A stretch of DNA of 64,000 bases from a bacterium (GCA_018222765.1 JAAEZT010000008.1:62001-126000), one strand, 5' to 3'; shown: positions 9,581 to 18,587, counted from the first letter of the stretch. The notes: a model not told the origin generated them from the sequence alone. Numbers and translations are program-made.

Positions 9581-10438
9581 ATGAAAAAGCCACTCTTTCT
9601 CACTCTCCTCTGCGTCCTTTCCCTCGGACTCTTTGCCGCCAATAACAAAAAGCCCAGCGAACGCGAATTGGTGAGCCAAAACATGCCAGAAATCGAAGCG
9701 CCCACACAGAAATACAAGGTCCTCTGTTTTTCGAAGCCATACGGGTTCCGTCATAACTCGATTGAGATTGGAAAAACCATGATGGAAGTGATGGCGGAAA
9801 AGACCGGCCTTTTCGATGTCACCTTCTCCGAGGATCTCACCGAATTTGCTCCCGACAAGATCAAGCAATACGATGCCATCTGCTTGAATAACAACACCCA
9901 TCTTCAGAAGGGTATGAAAGACGAAAAGATGCGAGAGACCTTCATCAACTACGTCAAAAATGGCGGCGGGATTTTTGCAATTCACTCCGCCACCGACGGA
10001 GGCTGGAAGGAATACGTCGAGATGATCGGCGGCAACTTCGACGGCCATCCCTGGGGAGCCGGCGGCACCTGGGGCATCGCCAATGAAGATCCCAACCACC
10101 CCATCGTAAAGAATGTTTACAAGGGGGAGAATTTCACAATCAAAGATGAAATTTACCAATATAAGGATTTTGACCGGACCAAGAACCGGGTGCTGATGGC
10201 TCTGGACCTGTCACATGAAGCGACTGGCAAAAAGAACGGCAAAAGGGCGGACAAAGACTACGCTGTCGCCTGGGTGAAAAACTATGGCGAAGGCCGTGTC
10301 TTCGTCAGCTCACTGGGACACAACAAAGAGATCTTCTACCACCCGGAGATCCTCAAAATGTGGGCCGAAGGCTTCCGCTTCGTACTCGGCGAGGTCGATG
10401 TGGACACCTCATCCGTTCCCAAGCCTGCGGCAAAATAG
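9581..10438 (+). CDS. Exported ThuA-domain protein
   Basis: 285-residue protein with a clear signal peptide (residues 1-19, ending LFAA). A ThuA (trehalose-utilisation/type 1 glutamine amidotransferase-like) domain fills about 48-270: YGFRHNSIEIGK near the start, NGGGIFAIHSATD near 126-138, GGNFDGHPWG, and GEGRVFVSSLGHN near the end. These exported ThuA proteins are abundant in Verrucomicrobiota and Planctomycetota, often beside sugar-processing genes. The exact reaction is not established and the amidotransferase Cys nucleophile is not evident. It is convergent with the isomerase-like gene downstream. Confidence 0.85.
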   Translation: MKKPLFLTLLCVLSLGLFAANNKKPSERELVSQNMPEIEAPTQKYKVLCFSKPYGFRHNSIEIGKTMMEVMAEKTGLFDVTFSEDLTEFAPDKIKQYDAICLNNNTHLQKGMKDEKMRETFINYVKNGGGIFAIHSATDGGWKEYVEMIGGNFDGHPWGAGGTWGIANEDPNHPIVKNVYKGENFTIKDEIYQYKDFDRTKNRVLMALDLSHEATGKKNGKRADKDYAVAWVKNYGEGRVFVSSLGHNKEIFYHPEILKMWAEGFRFVLGEVDVDTSSVPKPAAK

Positions 10439-10636
10439 CCGCCGAGATCTTCATCGACATCGCGCAGGAGCGGGTCGGTGAAAGTGTTGCTGTTCGGTCC
10501 CGGCCTTTGGGAATGCGGCCGTCCTTGACCACGGCTTTGGCAGCAGGATCAATGGGAGATTCCTGACAAGAGAAGAAAACGAAAATTGCCGACCCTGCCA
10601 TAACAAGGTCGACAATAAGAAAAATTTAATGAGCAA

Positions 10637-11551
10637 TTACGCGTCAATCTTGCGGTAAGCGGCCATCAGGGCATCGAGCCCCTCTTGACCCTTTTTGCTC
10701 TGACCGTGCTCCATTCCGATGATGCCGGTGAAGCCTCTCTTGCGAAGATATTTGGTGACCGCGACATAATCAAGTTTGCCGGTGCCCGGCTCTTTACGGC
10801 CTGGTGAAGCCCCATATTGCACGTAGCTCACCTGATCCCAGACTTTCTCGGCATTTTCGATGAGCTTGGCACCATTCCCGATTTGTCCTTCATGATAAAA
10901 GTCAGCGAGGAGCTTGCAGGACTTGCGGTTTACAAGCCTACAAAGCAGGTGCCCGTCTTCAAAAGATTCGATGAGAACCGGCTTACCACCAATGGGGTGG
11001 GAAAGAGGCTCCTGAGCAAGGATGATTCCATGCTCTTCGACAAGGTCGCAACACAGCCTCATGGAATCGACCGAAGCCTTAATTTGCTCCTCTCGGGTCA
11101 TGGACTCATCCCGCACACCAGGGAGCATTGTCATGTTGGTTTGCCCGGTGATCTTGGCGACTTCGATGCCACGTTCGAGGTCCCGCTTGACCAGCTCCTT
11201 CTGTTCATCGGTAGGCTTGTTAAACATGGCTCCTTTGCCGTTTGTGATAACGCTGACGCCAAACTCCATTTTCTTGTCTTTCATGAACTCCGCGATTTTT
11301 TCGAGGAGGTCGTTCTTTTGACGATTGAGCCCGTTATCCTCCCACGCCCGAAAGCCAAGATCGTAAGCAAGCTTGAGTTGATCAACATAGCCCAACTTCT
11401 TACCTTTACCGCTAAAAAGCTGTCCGGGAGAAGGCGCGAATTTGGCTTTGAAAGGCTTTCCTTTTCCGCCGTGATGGTCCGCAAAGGCGGTATTTCCAGC
11501 GAGAGCGGCGAGAGAGGACCCCGTGATTTGGGTGAATTTACGTCTGTTCAT
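10637..11551 (-). CDS. Tat-exported xylose-isomerase-like TIM-barrel protein (hydroxypyruvate isomerase-like)
   Basis: 304-residue protein beginning MNRRKFTQ, a twin-arginine-type leader ending near NTAFA, so probably folded before export. The rest is a sugar phosphate isomerase/epimerase (AP endonuclease 2-like) TIM barrel. The nearest recognisable pattern is hydroxypyruvate isomerase: acidic/His metal-ligand candidates in AQEPLSHP (about 179-186), LADFYHEGQIGNG (214-226), VQYGASPGRKEPGTG and GMEHG near the C-terminus. It probably isomerises a sugar acid or keto-sugar in the periplasm; the substrate is unknown. It is divergent from the following propeller gene. Confidence 0.82.
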   Translation of the reverse strand: MNRRKFTQITGSSLAALAGNTAFADHHGGKGKPFKAKFAPSPGQLFSGKGKKLGYVDQLKLAYDLGFRAWEDNGLNRQKNDLLEKIAEFMKDKKMEFGVSVITNGKGAMFNKPTDEQKELVKRDLERGIEVAKITGQTNMTMLPGVRDESMTREEQIKASVDSMRLCCDLVEEHGIILAQEPLSHPIGGKPVLIESFEDGHLLCRLVNRKSCKLLADFYHEGQIGNGAKLIENAEKVWDQVSYVQYGASPGRKEPGTGKLDYVAVTKYLRKRGFTGIIGMEHGQSKKGQEGLDALMAAYRKIDA

Positions 11552-11653
11552 AGGTTGGTGAAACAGTGAACGACTCCAGGCGTATGAAAATTACATAAGT
11601 CAGCAAATTTCCAATCCGCTTGCCCCGATGGGAGTTCCTGCTATCGCTTGGAA

Positions 11654-12889
11654 ATGAACATCGCTCAGATTTGTTTCGCCGGCTTTATATTAGGTGCAGG
11701 ATTTTCACAGGCTAATGAATGGCTGGAATTTCGGGGGCCTGGTGGCCAGGGATTTGGAGGGAAAACGGTAAAGAAATGGACCAATAAGGAGATTGCTTGG
11801 AAAATTCCGATCGCCCCCAAAGGCTGGTCGTCTCCAATCGTCAGCAAGGGAAAGATCATCCTGACAGGGGCGCTTGAAAAAGGCGGAAAAACGCATCTGA
11901 TGGTTCTGGCGCTCGACGAAAAAACAGGCGCTGATGTTTGGCAGACCTCCCTCTTCACTCCCACTGAAAAGGAACTCTTGGCCCGTCATAGCAAAAACGG
12001 ATTAGCGAGCGCTACTCCTGTGATCCGGGACGGAGTAGTCTATGTGCACTTCGGTCATATGGGAACTGCAGCCGTCAAGCTGGATGATGGAAAAGCAATC
12101 TGGAAAGAGCGATACTCCTACGAGCCCGTCCACGGAGGAGGAAGCTCTCCAATCTTGGTGGGGGATTTAATGGTCTTTAGTGCAGATGGTAAATCTGATC
12201 CCGTTCTTGTCGCTCTCGATGCCAAGACAGGAAAGCTCGTCTGGAAAGCACCACGGACATCCAGCGTAAAACGGACGTTCTCTTTCGCAACCCCAACGCT
12301 CGTGAAAGATGCCGGGCGTGATCTCATTATCAGCCCGGCCAGCGGGATGGTGGGAGCATACGACCCGAAGGACGGCAAAGAAGTCTGGAAAGTAAGCAAC
12401 AAAGAAGGTTGGTCTCTCGTTTCCAAGCCCGTCGTGATGGATGGTATGGTTTATACCTCAACAGGATTTGCGAAAGCCAATCTCCTGGCCATCAAACTCA
12501 ATGGGGCCAAAGGCGAAGTCACCGACTCCAACCTAAAGTGGACCGCGAAGAAGGGCATCCCCAACACACCCTCCTTCATTGCAAGCGACGGAGTACTCTA
12601 CGTCCTCGATGACACCGGGTCGCTCACCTGCTTCGATGGCAAATCGGGAGATTCAAAGTGGCGCGAAAAGCTCCCCGGAAATTTCTCTTCCTCACCCATG
12701 CTCTCTGACGGCGCCCTCTACTGTGTGACCGAAGATGGGGTCTGTTACGTCGTCGAAGTCTCTCCAAAGGGAGGAAAGATCATTTTCCAAACCGACCTCG
12801 AAGAAAAAACCTTCGCTTCTCCGGTCGTAGTAAATGGAGCCTTAATTCTTCGCTCCGAAAACCACCTCTACAAAATATCCGGGGAATAA
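11654..12889 (+). CDS. Exported PQQ-like beta-propeller protein
   Basis: 411 residues from ATG 11654; a TTG two codons earlier is a weaker alternative start. A signal peptide (residues 1-20, ending FSQA) is followed by ELEFRGP-like WLEFRGPGGQG. Repeated four-stranded blades contain the PQQ-like pattern Ala-x-Asp-x-x-Thr-Gly-x-x-x-Trp (ALDEKTGADVW, ALDAKTGKLVW, AYDPKDGKEVW, CFDGKSGDSKW). It is too short and lacks the residues of a full quinoprotein dehydrogenase. It is better called a secreted propeller/scaffold protein of the type that is multiplied in Verrucomicrobiota. A related protein lies at 52993-54540. Confidence 0.85.
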   Translation: MNIAQICFAGFILGAGFSQANEWLEFRGPGGQGFGGKTVKKWTNKEIAWKIPIAPKGWSSPIVSKGKIILTGALEKGGKTHLMVLALDEKTGADVWQTSLFTPTEKELLARHSKNGLASATPVIRDGVVYVHFGHMGTAAVKLDDGKAIWKERYSYEPVHGGGSSPILVGDLMVFSADGKSDPVLVALDAKTGKLVWKAPRTSSVKRTFSFATPTLVKDAGRDLIISPASGMVGAYDPKDGKEVWKVSNKEGWSLVSKPVVMDGMVYTSTGFAKANLLAIKLNGAKGEVTDSNLKWTAKKGIPNTPSFIASDGVLYVLDDTGSLTCFDGKSGDSKWREKLPGNFSSSPMLSDGALYCVTEDGVCYVVEVSPKGGKIIFQTDLEEKTFASPVVVNGALILRSENHLYKISGE

Positions 12890-13389
12890 GCCCCTTTCCT
12901 CCCATACCTTCCATCCTCAACCAGCTGAAAAAGTTCCGCCGCAAAAGTGGACTCCCACATAACAAACAAAGGAAACCAGCAATGGATGCTTGCTTAAAAT
13001 GTCATCTTTCGAACAATGCACCAGCCCCCTAGCTAAAGCATCGTCGAATTATGTGGTCATCCAGATTTTGCGGCGGTGTTTTTCTTTATACTTAAGATGG
13101 CTTAGCAAGAACAAAGAAATCATCGTCCCTATTTCTGAAGGACAATGCACTATAGGCCTTGATCTTGAAAACAGTCAACATCTCTCTCCAATGCGCGCAA
13201 TTTTACCACTTTTTTAGGAATACCAGGAACGGAGTGAAATGATCAAAAAAGGCCCCCGCAAAATCAAATTTCCCCAGAGCGACTCGTAATCTGGTTCCCC
13301 AAACTCCGTATTGCAGCGCTTAATTGATCTACATTTCTCAACCAACGCGCCAGCCCCTCTCGCACAAGCCGCGCAATTTCACCATGAAC
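12890..13389. other. 500-base stretch without a convincing gene
   Basis: This gap lies between convergent genes (propeller on plus, receiver protein on minus). One 75-codon plus frame (12990-13217) exists, but it has no ribosome site, no signal or domain pattern and an atypical composition. No intrinsic terminator with a good stem was found for either flanking gene. On the minus strand a GGGGGCCTTTTTT run near 13242-13254 lacks a pairing partner. The segment is more AT-rich than its surroundings. I see nothing else in it. Confidence 0.5.
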
Positions 13390-14385
13390 TTACTGGAGTT
13401 CTCCAAGTGCCAGGCTTACCAAAAAAGAATCATCGACAAACAAGGAGTAAATTTCTTCCTGAACTGAGAGTGTTTCATCTGGGGTCTCTGATTGAATCAG
13501 CTGCCAACCCAGCTGAGCAGGACGGATCTCATAACCATCCTGATAGGCCTTCAACAAGTCGGCTAGAAAACCCACTTCACGATCAGTCGCCTTCCCTTGA
13601 AGAAGTAGAATCAACGCCCGTGTCGGCAAAGATTGTCGTGTTTCCCCATCTCTTTCCTCCATTTCAATATTCAGTGCCTCAATCCTCTCTGGAGTCAGCC
13701 TTTCATCAGATTTCACAAGCTCCATCACCTGCCCAAGCCGCCCCTTGACCCTCTCGGATAAATCCTGCCGACCAGTTGGCGAAAGAATCTCTGTCCCTGA
13801 AAAGGCTCCCTGGTCCGACTCCTTCTCTTGCTCCAGGGAGAGGCGAAGCAAATCACGAAAAGCCCGCACCGCCAACGGTCCAGTCTCCAGTAAAGCCGGA
13901 ATGGCCAGACAAGCCAGTAACCTAGACTGGTGAAACATCTGCTCCAGCCCGGAAATCTTCATTCGAGCAAGCATACGATGTTGTTCCTTCAATTGATAAT
14001 AATCCATCGCGCGACGCAAAGTCACCTCAAGCTCAGCCAGATCCCAGGGCTTGGTGACATAACGATAAATTCCACCCTTGTTCACCGCATCAATGGCCGC
14101 ATCAAGGTCGCTGTATGCCGTCGAGAGAATGTTCACCACATCCGGATTATCCTCGGCAATCTGCGCTAGGAGTTCACTTCCCGACATGCCCGGCATCCGT
14201 TGGTCGGAGACAACTACTCCGATTTCGTCTCGAAATTCCTCAAATAACTTCAGCCCCTCTTCAGCATCCGATGCCAGATAGATCCTGAAAATCCGACCAA
14301 AGATCTGGGAAAAATACTTCTGAGACTGCTCCTCATCATCGATGAAAAGAATTGCATGTTTCGAATAATTGGAATCGTTACTCAT
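13390..14385 (-). CDS. Response regulator, receiver domain plus uncharacterised helical output (PhcQ-like position)
   Basis: 331 residues. Residues 10-130 are a CheY-like receiver: acidic pair Asp16/Asp17, phospho-acceptor Asp61 (VVSDQRMPG), Ser/Thr near 88 and Lys112 in YRYVTKPWDL. After a coiled segment (125-150), the C-terminal 180 residues are helical, with no DNA-binding helix-turn-helix, GGDEF, EAL or HD motif I can see. The output may therefore act through protein contacts. It is the last gene of a minus-strand operon behind the methyltransferase and hybrid kinase, 15 bases after the kinase stop. The position corresponds to phcQ in the Ralstonia phcBSRQ operon. Confidence 0.88.
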   Translation of the reverse strand: MSNDSNYSKHAILFIDDEEQSQKYFSQIFGRIFRIYLASDAEEGLKLFEEFRDEIGVVVSDQRMPGMSGSELLAQIAEDNPDVVNILSTAYSDLDAAIDAVNKGGIYRYVTKPWDLAELEVTLRRAMDYYQLKEQHRMLARMKISGLEQMFHQSRLLACLAIPALLETGPLAVRAFRDLLRLSLEQEKESDQGAFSGTEILSPTGRQDLSERVKGRLGQVMELVKSDERLTPERIEALNIEMEERDGETRQSLPTRALILLLQGKATDREVGFLADLLKAYQDGYEIRPAQLGWQLIQSETPDETLSVQEEIYSLFVDDSFLVSLALGELQ

Positions 14386-14400
14386 GACGAGATAATGGCT

Positions 14401-17004
14401 TTATGAATTAGAAGAGAGAACGGTGGGAAAAGATAGCTGAAATTCCGTGAATTGTCCTTCTTCCGAATCAACGGCCACCTCAATCTGATGCCTTTCGATG
14501 ATTTGGTAGACTATGCTCAATCCCAAGCCCATTCCTTTTCCGACGTCTTTACTGGTAAAGAATGGGTCGAAAATTTTGGCGCGATTCTCAGGAGAAATCC
14601 CACAACCATCGTCCCTGAACGTCACGATAATCTGCTTCTCACGGTCCATTCCCAAAGTGGTATGGGCGTAGACGGTGATCTTGCCCTGGGACTGGGAGTC
14701 TCCCGATTTCTTTTCTTCGATCGCATCAATGGAATTTTGAAACAGATTCGAAAAGACCTGCACCAACTGGCCGCGATCACCACGGACAAGTAATGCCGGA
14801 TCAACCTCAATTTCAACCTCTCCCAATTTCTTCAATTGGTCTCCAAAAAAGCGATGCGCCGCCTCAATGACATCAAAAATCGCCACTGAGCCCAGTGGTT
14901 GGGGCCCCGTCATGGTAAACGAGCGCAGATCAGAAATGATTTGTTCCGTGCGCTTCACCCCCTCCTGCGCGTCTTTGAGAGCATCCTCAAAAAATTCAGC
15001 CGTCTCCCCCTTCAGCTCCCGGCCGTGAACTCCCAACATGTGGTGTGCTGCTTGCACATAGTTCAACGGATTATTGATCTCGTGAATAATCCCCGCACTC
15101 ATACGACCCAAAGCGGAGAGTTTCTCCTGACGCAACATTTGCACCTCGTTCTCCTTCAACTGCTCCATCGCTTTCGCGAGCTCGACGTTCTTCTCCCTGA
15201 GTTGTCGCTGGAAAGCGATCATCCCGATCTGATTCTTTACCCGCAAACTCAACTCACCGAGAGCGAAGGGTTTGGAAATAAAATCACTAGCTCCTGCTTT
15301 AAGACATTCTAATTTGATTTTTTCATCCGCCCGGGCGGTCAACATTATCACGGGAATATGCGAGAGCCTGGCATCATTTCGAATTTCCCGACAGACCTCC
15401 ATGCCATTTTTATCGGGCATCATGTAGTCGAGAAGCACCAGATCCGGTTCGAACTGCCTCACAAAGGAAATCGCTTCCACGCCGTCGCTCGCTTCAATCA
15501 CTTCGTAATTCCTTGCGAGCTCTGACGAGAGGAATCCACGCAAGTCCTCTTCGTCATCTGCTACCAAGATAGTATACTTCTTCTCGTCATTCGAAGCAAG
15601 TAGCTCCAAAACTGACGAAGGCCCCAGCTCAGGAAGAGTCAGCATCGCCTGCTTGTGCATTTCTGCCAGCGGATCTACCGGGACTTCTTCATTATTGCCT
15701 GTTAGAGTCGACTCTTCAGCAGGAATAGACACATAAAAGCTCGACCCCTCTTCCTCCACACTCTCCACCCGGATCTCACCTTCCATGAGATCGACCAAAC
15801 TTTTCACAAGCGACAAACCGATTCCCGATCCCCGAAATTTGCGATTTGAAGAAGTGTCCGCCTGCCAGAATCTTGAGAATATTTGCTTCTGCTTTTCCTC
15901 ACTCATTCCGATCCCGTTGTCCTCAACTACAAAATTCAACACCCCCTCCTCGTACTTCGCGCTTACCGAAATAGAACCTCCAAAGCTGGTAAACTTCACC
16001 GAATTGATCAGGAGATTTAGTAGGATTTTTTCTAACTTATCCTGGTCGAGAGCAAGAACGGGCAAATCAGTTTTCGCCTCGAAATCCAGCTTCAAATCCT
16101 TACGATCGGTCAGGTGGGACATGCCGTTGATGATCCCGCGCAAGAACACCTCCGCGTCAACCGCTTCCCGGTTCACTTTATCATCACCCTGGTCAAATCG
16201 AACGAGATCGAGAAGGTTGTCGATAAGACCGAGCAAGCGCAAACCATTGGCATGGAGAACTTCAAACCGTGATTGGAGGTCTGTCACCTTGCGATCCCGA
16301 AGAGTTTCTGTGGTCCCCAGCATAATGGTCAGAGGAGTTCGTAACTCATGACTGACATTTGCAAAAAAACGCGTTTTAGCTTCGTCTAATTCCTGCAAGC
16401 GAAGCTGGTTGTCTGCAAGTTCCAGATTCCTGTCCTCGATCTCCTTCTGCAAAAAGAACTCACTTCTCCGGGTTCTGTCATAAAGAAAGGCACCCACAAC
16501 CACGAGAGCGGCATTACTCCCAATGAAGAAGAAGTTATTCACGAGAGTGCCAAGCTCAGGCGTGACCCGAGAACCCAAACTCGCGCCGATATAAGCGATA
16601 ATGAGATAGACACTCATTTCGAACCCCATCTTCACTGTCCATCGCAAAAGGATGGCCAAAGCGACAAGGACTAAATTCAATCCGGCGTAATAGGAAGAAT
16701 TTCCCCCATCGGTAATCAAGATCATCAGAGAGATTGAGATGATAACGGTGAGCGGCAGATAACTGGGGAAAAACGACGAAACTTCGTCCACAGTATGACG
16801 AGTTGCCCACCAGTATATCAAAAGGGAAAGAGTTATCCCAACAAGCCGGATGATTTGAATCTTCCAAAAGAATTCGGGGTAAACGAAGTAGTCAAGAATC
16901 AAGCCTGCTGCTGTGATGACTGCGGCAATCAAGGCAGTAGTAGGAATATTACGATGGCGAATCTGCCGCTCGTGAGCCTCGAATTCTTCTTCTCGTTGAA
17001 TCAT
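14401..17004 (-). CDS. Hybrid sensor histidine kinase, six-TM sensor + HK + receiver + second HK (PhcS-PhcR-like fusion)
   Basis: 867 residues. Six membrane helices lie at about 20-41, 47-68, 82-98, 105-122, 126-143 and 156-176 with almost no periplasmic loops, as in sensors of lipophilic signals. A first transmitter follows: phospho-His219 (NVSHELRTPL), N-box near 330-334, G1 DNGIGM and G2 GSGIGLSL (392-399). A receiver comes next, with Asp483/484, phospho-Asp526 (LVLLDYMMP) and Lys578 (ISKPF). A second transmitter carries His641 (GIIHEINNPLNYV), DDGCGI near 798-803 and KGMGLGLSIV near 823-832. The layout equals PhcS (membrane kinase) joined to PhcR (receiver with C-terminal kinase domain). 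The start ATGA-overlaps the methyltransferase stop. Confidence 0.93.
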   Translation of the reverse strand: MIQREEEFEAHERQIRHRNIPTTALIAAVITAAGLILDYFVYPEFFWKIQIIRLVGITLSLLIYWWATRHTVDEVSSFFPSYLPLTVIISISLMILITDGGNSSYYAGLNLVLVALAILLRWTVKMGFEMSVYLIIAYIGASLGSRVTPELGTLVNNFFFIGSNAALVVVGAFLYDRTRRSEFFLQKEIEDRNLELADNQLRLQELDEAKTRFFANVSHELRTPLTIMLGTTETLRDRKVTDLQSRFEVLHANGLRLLGLIDNLLDLVRFDQGDDKVNREAVDAEVFLRGIINGMSHLTDRKDLKLDFEAKTDLPVLALDQDKLEKILLNLLINSVKFTSFGGSISVSAKYEEGVLNFVVEDNGIGMSEEKQKQIFSRFWQADTSSNRKFRGSGIGLSLVKSLVDLMEGEIRVESVEEEGSSFYVSIPAEESTLTGNNEEVPVDPLAEMHKQAMLTLPELGPSSVLELLASNDEKKYTILVADDEEDLRGFLSSELARNYEVIEASDGVEAISFVRQFEPDLVLLDYMMPDKNGMEVCREIRNDARLSHIPVIMLTARADEKIKLECLKAGASDFISKPFALGELSLRVKNQIGMIAFQRQLREKNVELAKAMEQLKENEVQMLRQEKLSALGRMSAGIIHEINNPLNYVQAAHHMLGVHGRELKGETAEFFEDALKDAQEGVKRTEQIISDLRSFTMTGPQPLGSVAIFDVIEAAHRFFGDQLKKLGEVEIEVDPALLVRGDRGQLVQVFSNLFQNSIDAIEEKKSGDSQSQGKITVYAHTTLGMDREKQIIVTFRDDGCGISPENRAKIFDPFFTSKDVGKGMGLGLSIVYQIIERHQIEVAVDSEEGQFTEFQLSFPTVLSSNS

Positions 17005-18416
17005 TCCGGCCCTCTCTTCAGCTTAAGAAAATAGTTTACTCCAGTGGCATCCACGTCAATCTGTCTGGAGAAATTTGCGCATCGTTCCGGAATCAAATCC
17101 TCCATCTCTTCGCGGGAACGGTAAATTAAATCCCATGCCATGACATACTCCATCCAGTCACTGACAGGATTGGTATCGGCAACATTAGTAACGAGAACCT
17201 CTCCGCCCGGTGTGACTAAAGTGGAAAAAAGCTCGACCATTTTTTTGCAAACCTTTTGCGAAAAGTAGTCAAAGAGCCCCGCACAATAGACTAAATCATA
17301 TTCCGCTTTTTGGAAGTCGCCCCGACTGGCCATCTTGAGCACCTGATGAACTGATTTTTTTTCAAAGATTATGTTCGCGCTGCGACCAAAGCGGGCACGG
17401 GCTTCCTCTAGTCGGGACTCGGTGTATTCAATGGTTTCGTCATTGAAATCCAACAACACAAAATCAATAACATCAGAAACTTCCTCTGATTTCAGTACTC
17501 GAAGCACCTCTTCTGCCGGGCCACATCCCAGGTTCATCACTCTCAGGCGTTCCCCCCTAAGGGCCTTCCTCTCTGCCGCCTCGGCAATTGTTGTGACGAG
17601 ATACTTGATTCGATTACGATGTGCCTCGGCTGGAGGGGCCTGAAGAAGCATATGATTAAAGAGCTTGGCAAAGATGGAGGCTCCATCGAAGTCATTCCTC
17701 AGAATCATGTTCACCATTTCATAATCGCCGGCATAGCCCAAGGGCTTCTTGAACGTACGGTATAGAAAGGGGGAGCAGAGCAAATGAGGATGAAGCTGAC
17801 GACGGACATACGATTTGTGCATGGCCTGCGCATCCTCTCCGACATCCTCCACCGCACCTTTAAAATCGATCAACAACTCGAATAATCGTTCGTTCACTCC
17901 GTCTTTGAGCTCAGAAAGAATATTCATCTCCATCTCTTCCCGGTCAACTCCCGGTGAAGATTTTAAACCCAAATCAATTCGCCCTAGCCATTTTTGAACA
18001 CCAACGAACCAGTTTTCCGCCTCGGCGACCACGAGCTTCACCGGGTCAACAATGGCATTCGAGCGACTCCAATCCTCGAAAAAACCATCCAGCTGAGTTG
18101 CCAGACTGGTCGTTTTACGCTGCCCGAACACGTCCACATCAATCCACGCATCTTCGAGCATCACCTCGCAAATCAGGAAAATCCCAGTGTTCACAAGATT
18201 ACTGACCGTCGCTTTTCCAGCATAAATCACCCGCTGATCAACAAAGATCCGGAAATCCCTCAATACTTCGGATGCCTGGATAATACTATAGGGATTATAA
18301 ACTTCGAAAACCACCGAATAGCGCTGCAGTTTGAGCACATTGGCAACAAGATCCACTCCCTGGCTGTTCGAGCAGGAAATAGAGATCATTGATTGGGCGC
18401 TCTCTGGGGAACTCAT
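17001..18416 (-). CDS. SAM-dependent methyltransferase, PhcB-like (3-hydroxy fatty acid methyl ester signal synthase type)
   Basis: 471 residues in three parts. An N-terminal beta-rich region (about 10-95, with RYSVVFEVYNP and NTGIFLICEV) resembles a PilZ-like domain. A helical middle (110-260) contains the PLGYAGDYEMVN block (225-236), which I associate with the PhcB/extracellular-factor methyltransferase family. A C-terminal Rossmann methyltransferase follows, with motif I VMNLGCGPAEE (293-303), acidic loop LLDFNDETIE (321-330) and DLVYCAGLFDYF. In Ralstonia, PhcB makes 3-hydroxypalmitate or 3-hydroxymyristate methyl ester. It is first in the operon and translationally coupled to the kinase by a 4-base overlap. 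The chemistry is family-based inference; the cognate fatty acid is unknown. Confidence 0.82.
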   Translation of the reverse strand: MSSPESAQSMISISCSNSQGVDLVANVLKLQRYSVVFEVYNPYSIIQASEVLRDFRIFVDQRVIYAGKATVSNLVNTGIFLICEVMLEDAWIDVDVFGQRKTTSLATQLDGFFEDWSRSNAIVDPVKLVVAEAENWFVGVQKWLGRIDLGLKSSPGVDREEMEMNILSELKDGVNERLFELLIDFKGAVEDVGEDAQAMHKSYVRRQLHPHLLCSPFLYRTFKKPLGYAGDYEMVNMILRNDFDGASIFAKLFNHMLLQAPPAEAHRNRIKYLVTTIAEAAERKALRGERLRVMNLGCGPAEEVLRVLKSEEVSDVIDFVLLDFNDETIEYTESRLEEARARFGRSANIIFEKKSVHQVLKMASRGDFQKAEYDLVYCAGLFDYFSQKVCKKMVELFSTLVTPGGEVLVTNVADTNPVSDWMEYVMAWDLIYRSREEMEDLIPERCANFSRQIDVDATGVNYFLKLKRGPE

Positions 18417-18440
18417 GGGAATCTTTTTGAAAAAAGAAGA

Positions 18441-18455
18441 AGTTAAGTTTTAACT
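18441..18455. promoter_or_regulatory. Inverted repeat upstream of the PhcB-like gene
   Basis: AGTTAA-GTT-TTAACT is a perfect 6-bp inverted repeat located 25-39 bases upstream of the methyltransferase start, in the divergent region shared with the AraC-type gene. It is placed where an operator or a 5' leader element would act. No regulator is assigned. Confidence 0.35.
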
Positions 18456-18587
18456 AACAAAAAATAAATGCAATTACTAGTTCATCACTTTTGATCCTTT
18501 GAACGCTCATAACAACCTTTTAACAAGGATCTGGAGATTCAAGCCTCGAAAATTGTTCTCTTGTTCCCGGAAATCAAAATCGAGTGA

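Noticed and set aside
10439-10636. Possible small or frameshifted minus-strand gene between the convergent ThuA and isomerase-like genes
   Set aside because: Three minus frames each give a short piece that looks slightly protein-like (a hydrophobic start with IFVFFSC, and a TFTDPLLRDVDEDLGGYF stretch in another frame). There is no ATG with a ribosome site and no family match, so a pseudogene cannot be supported.
12990-13217. 75-codon plus-strand frame in the 500-base gap
   Set aside because: No ribosome site, signal, domain or plausible neighbour relation.
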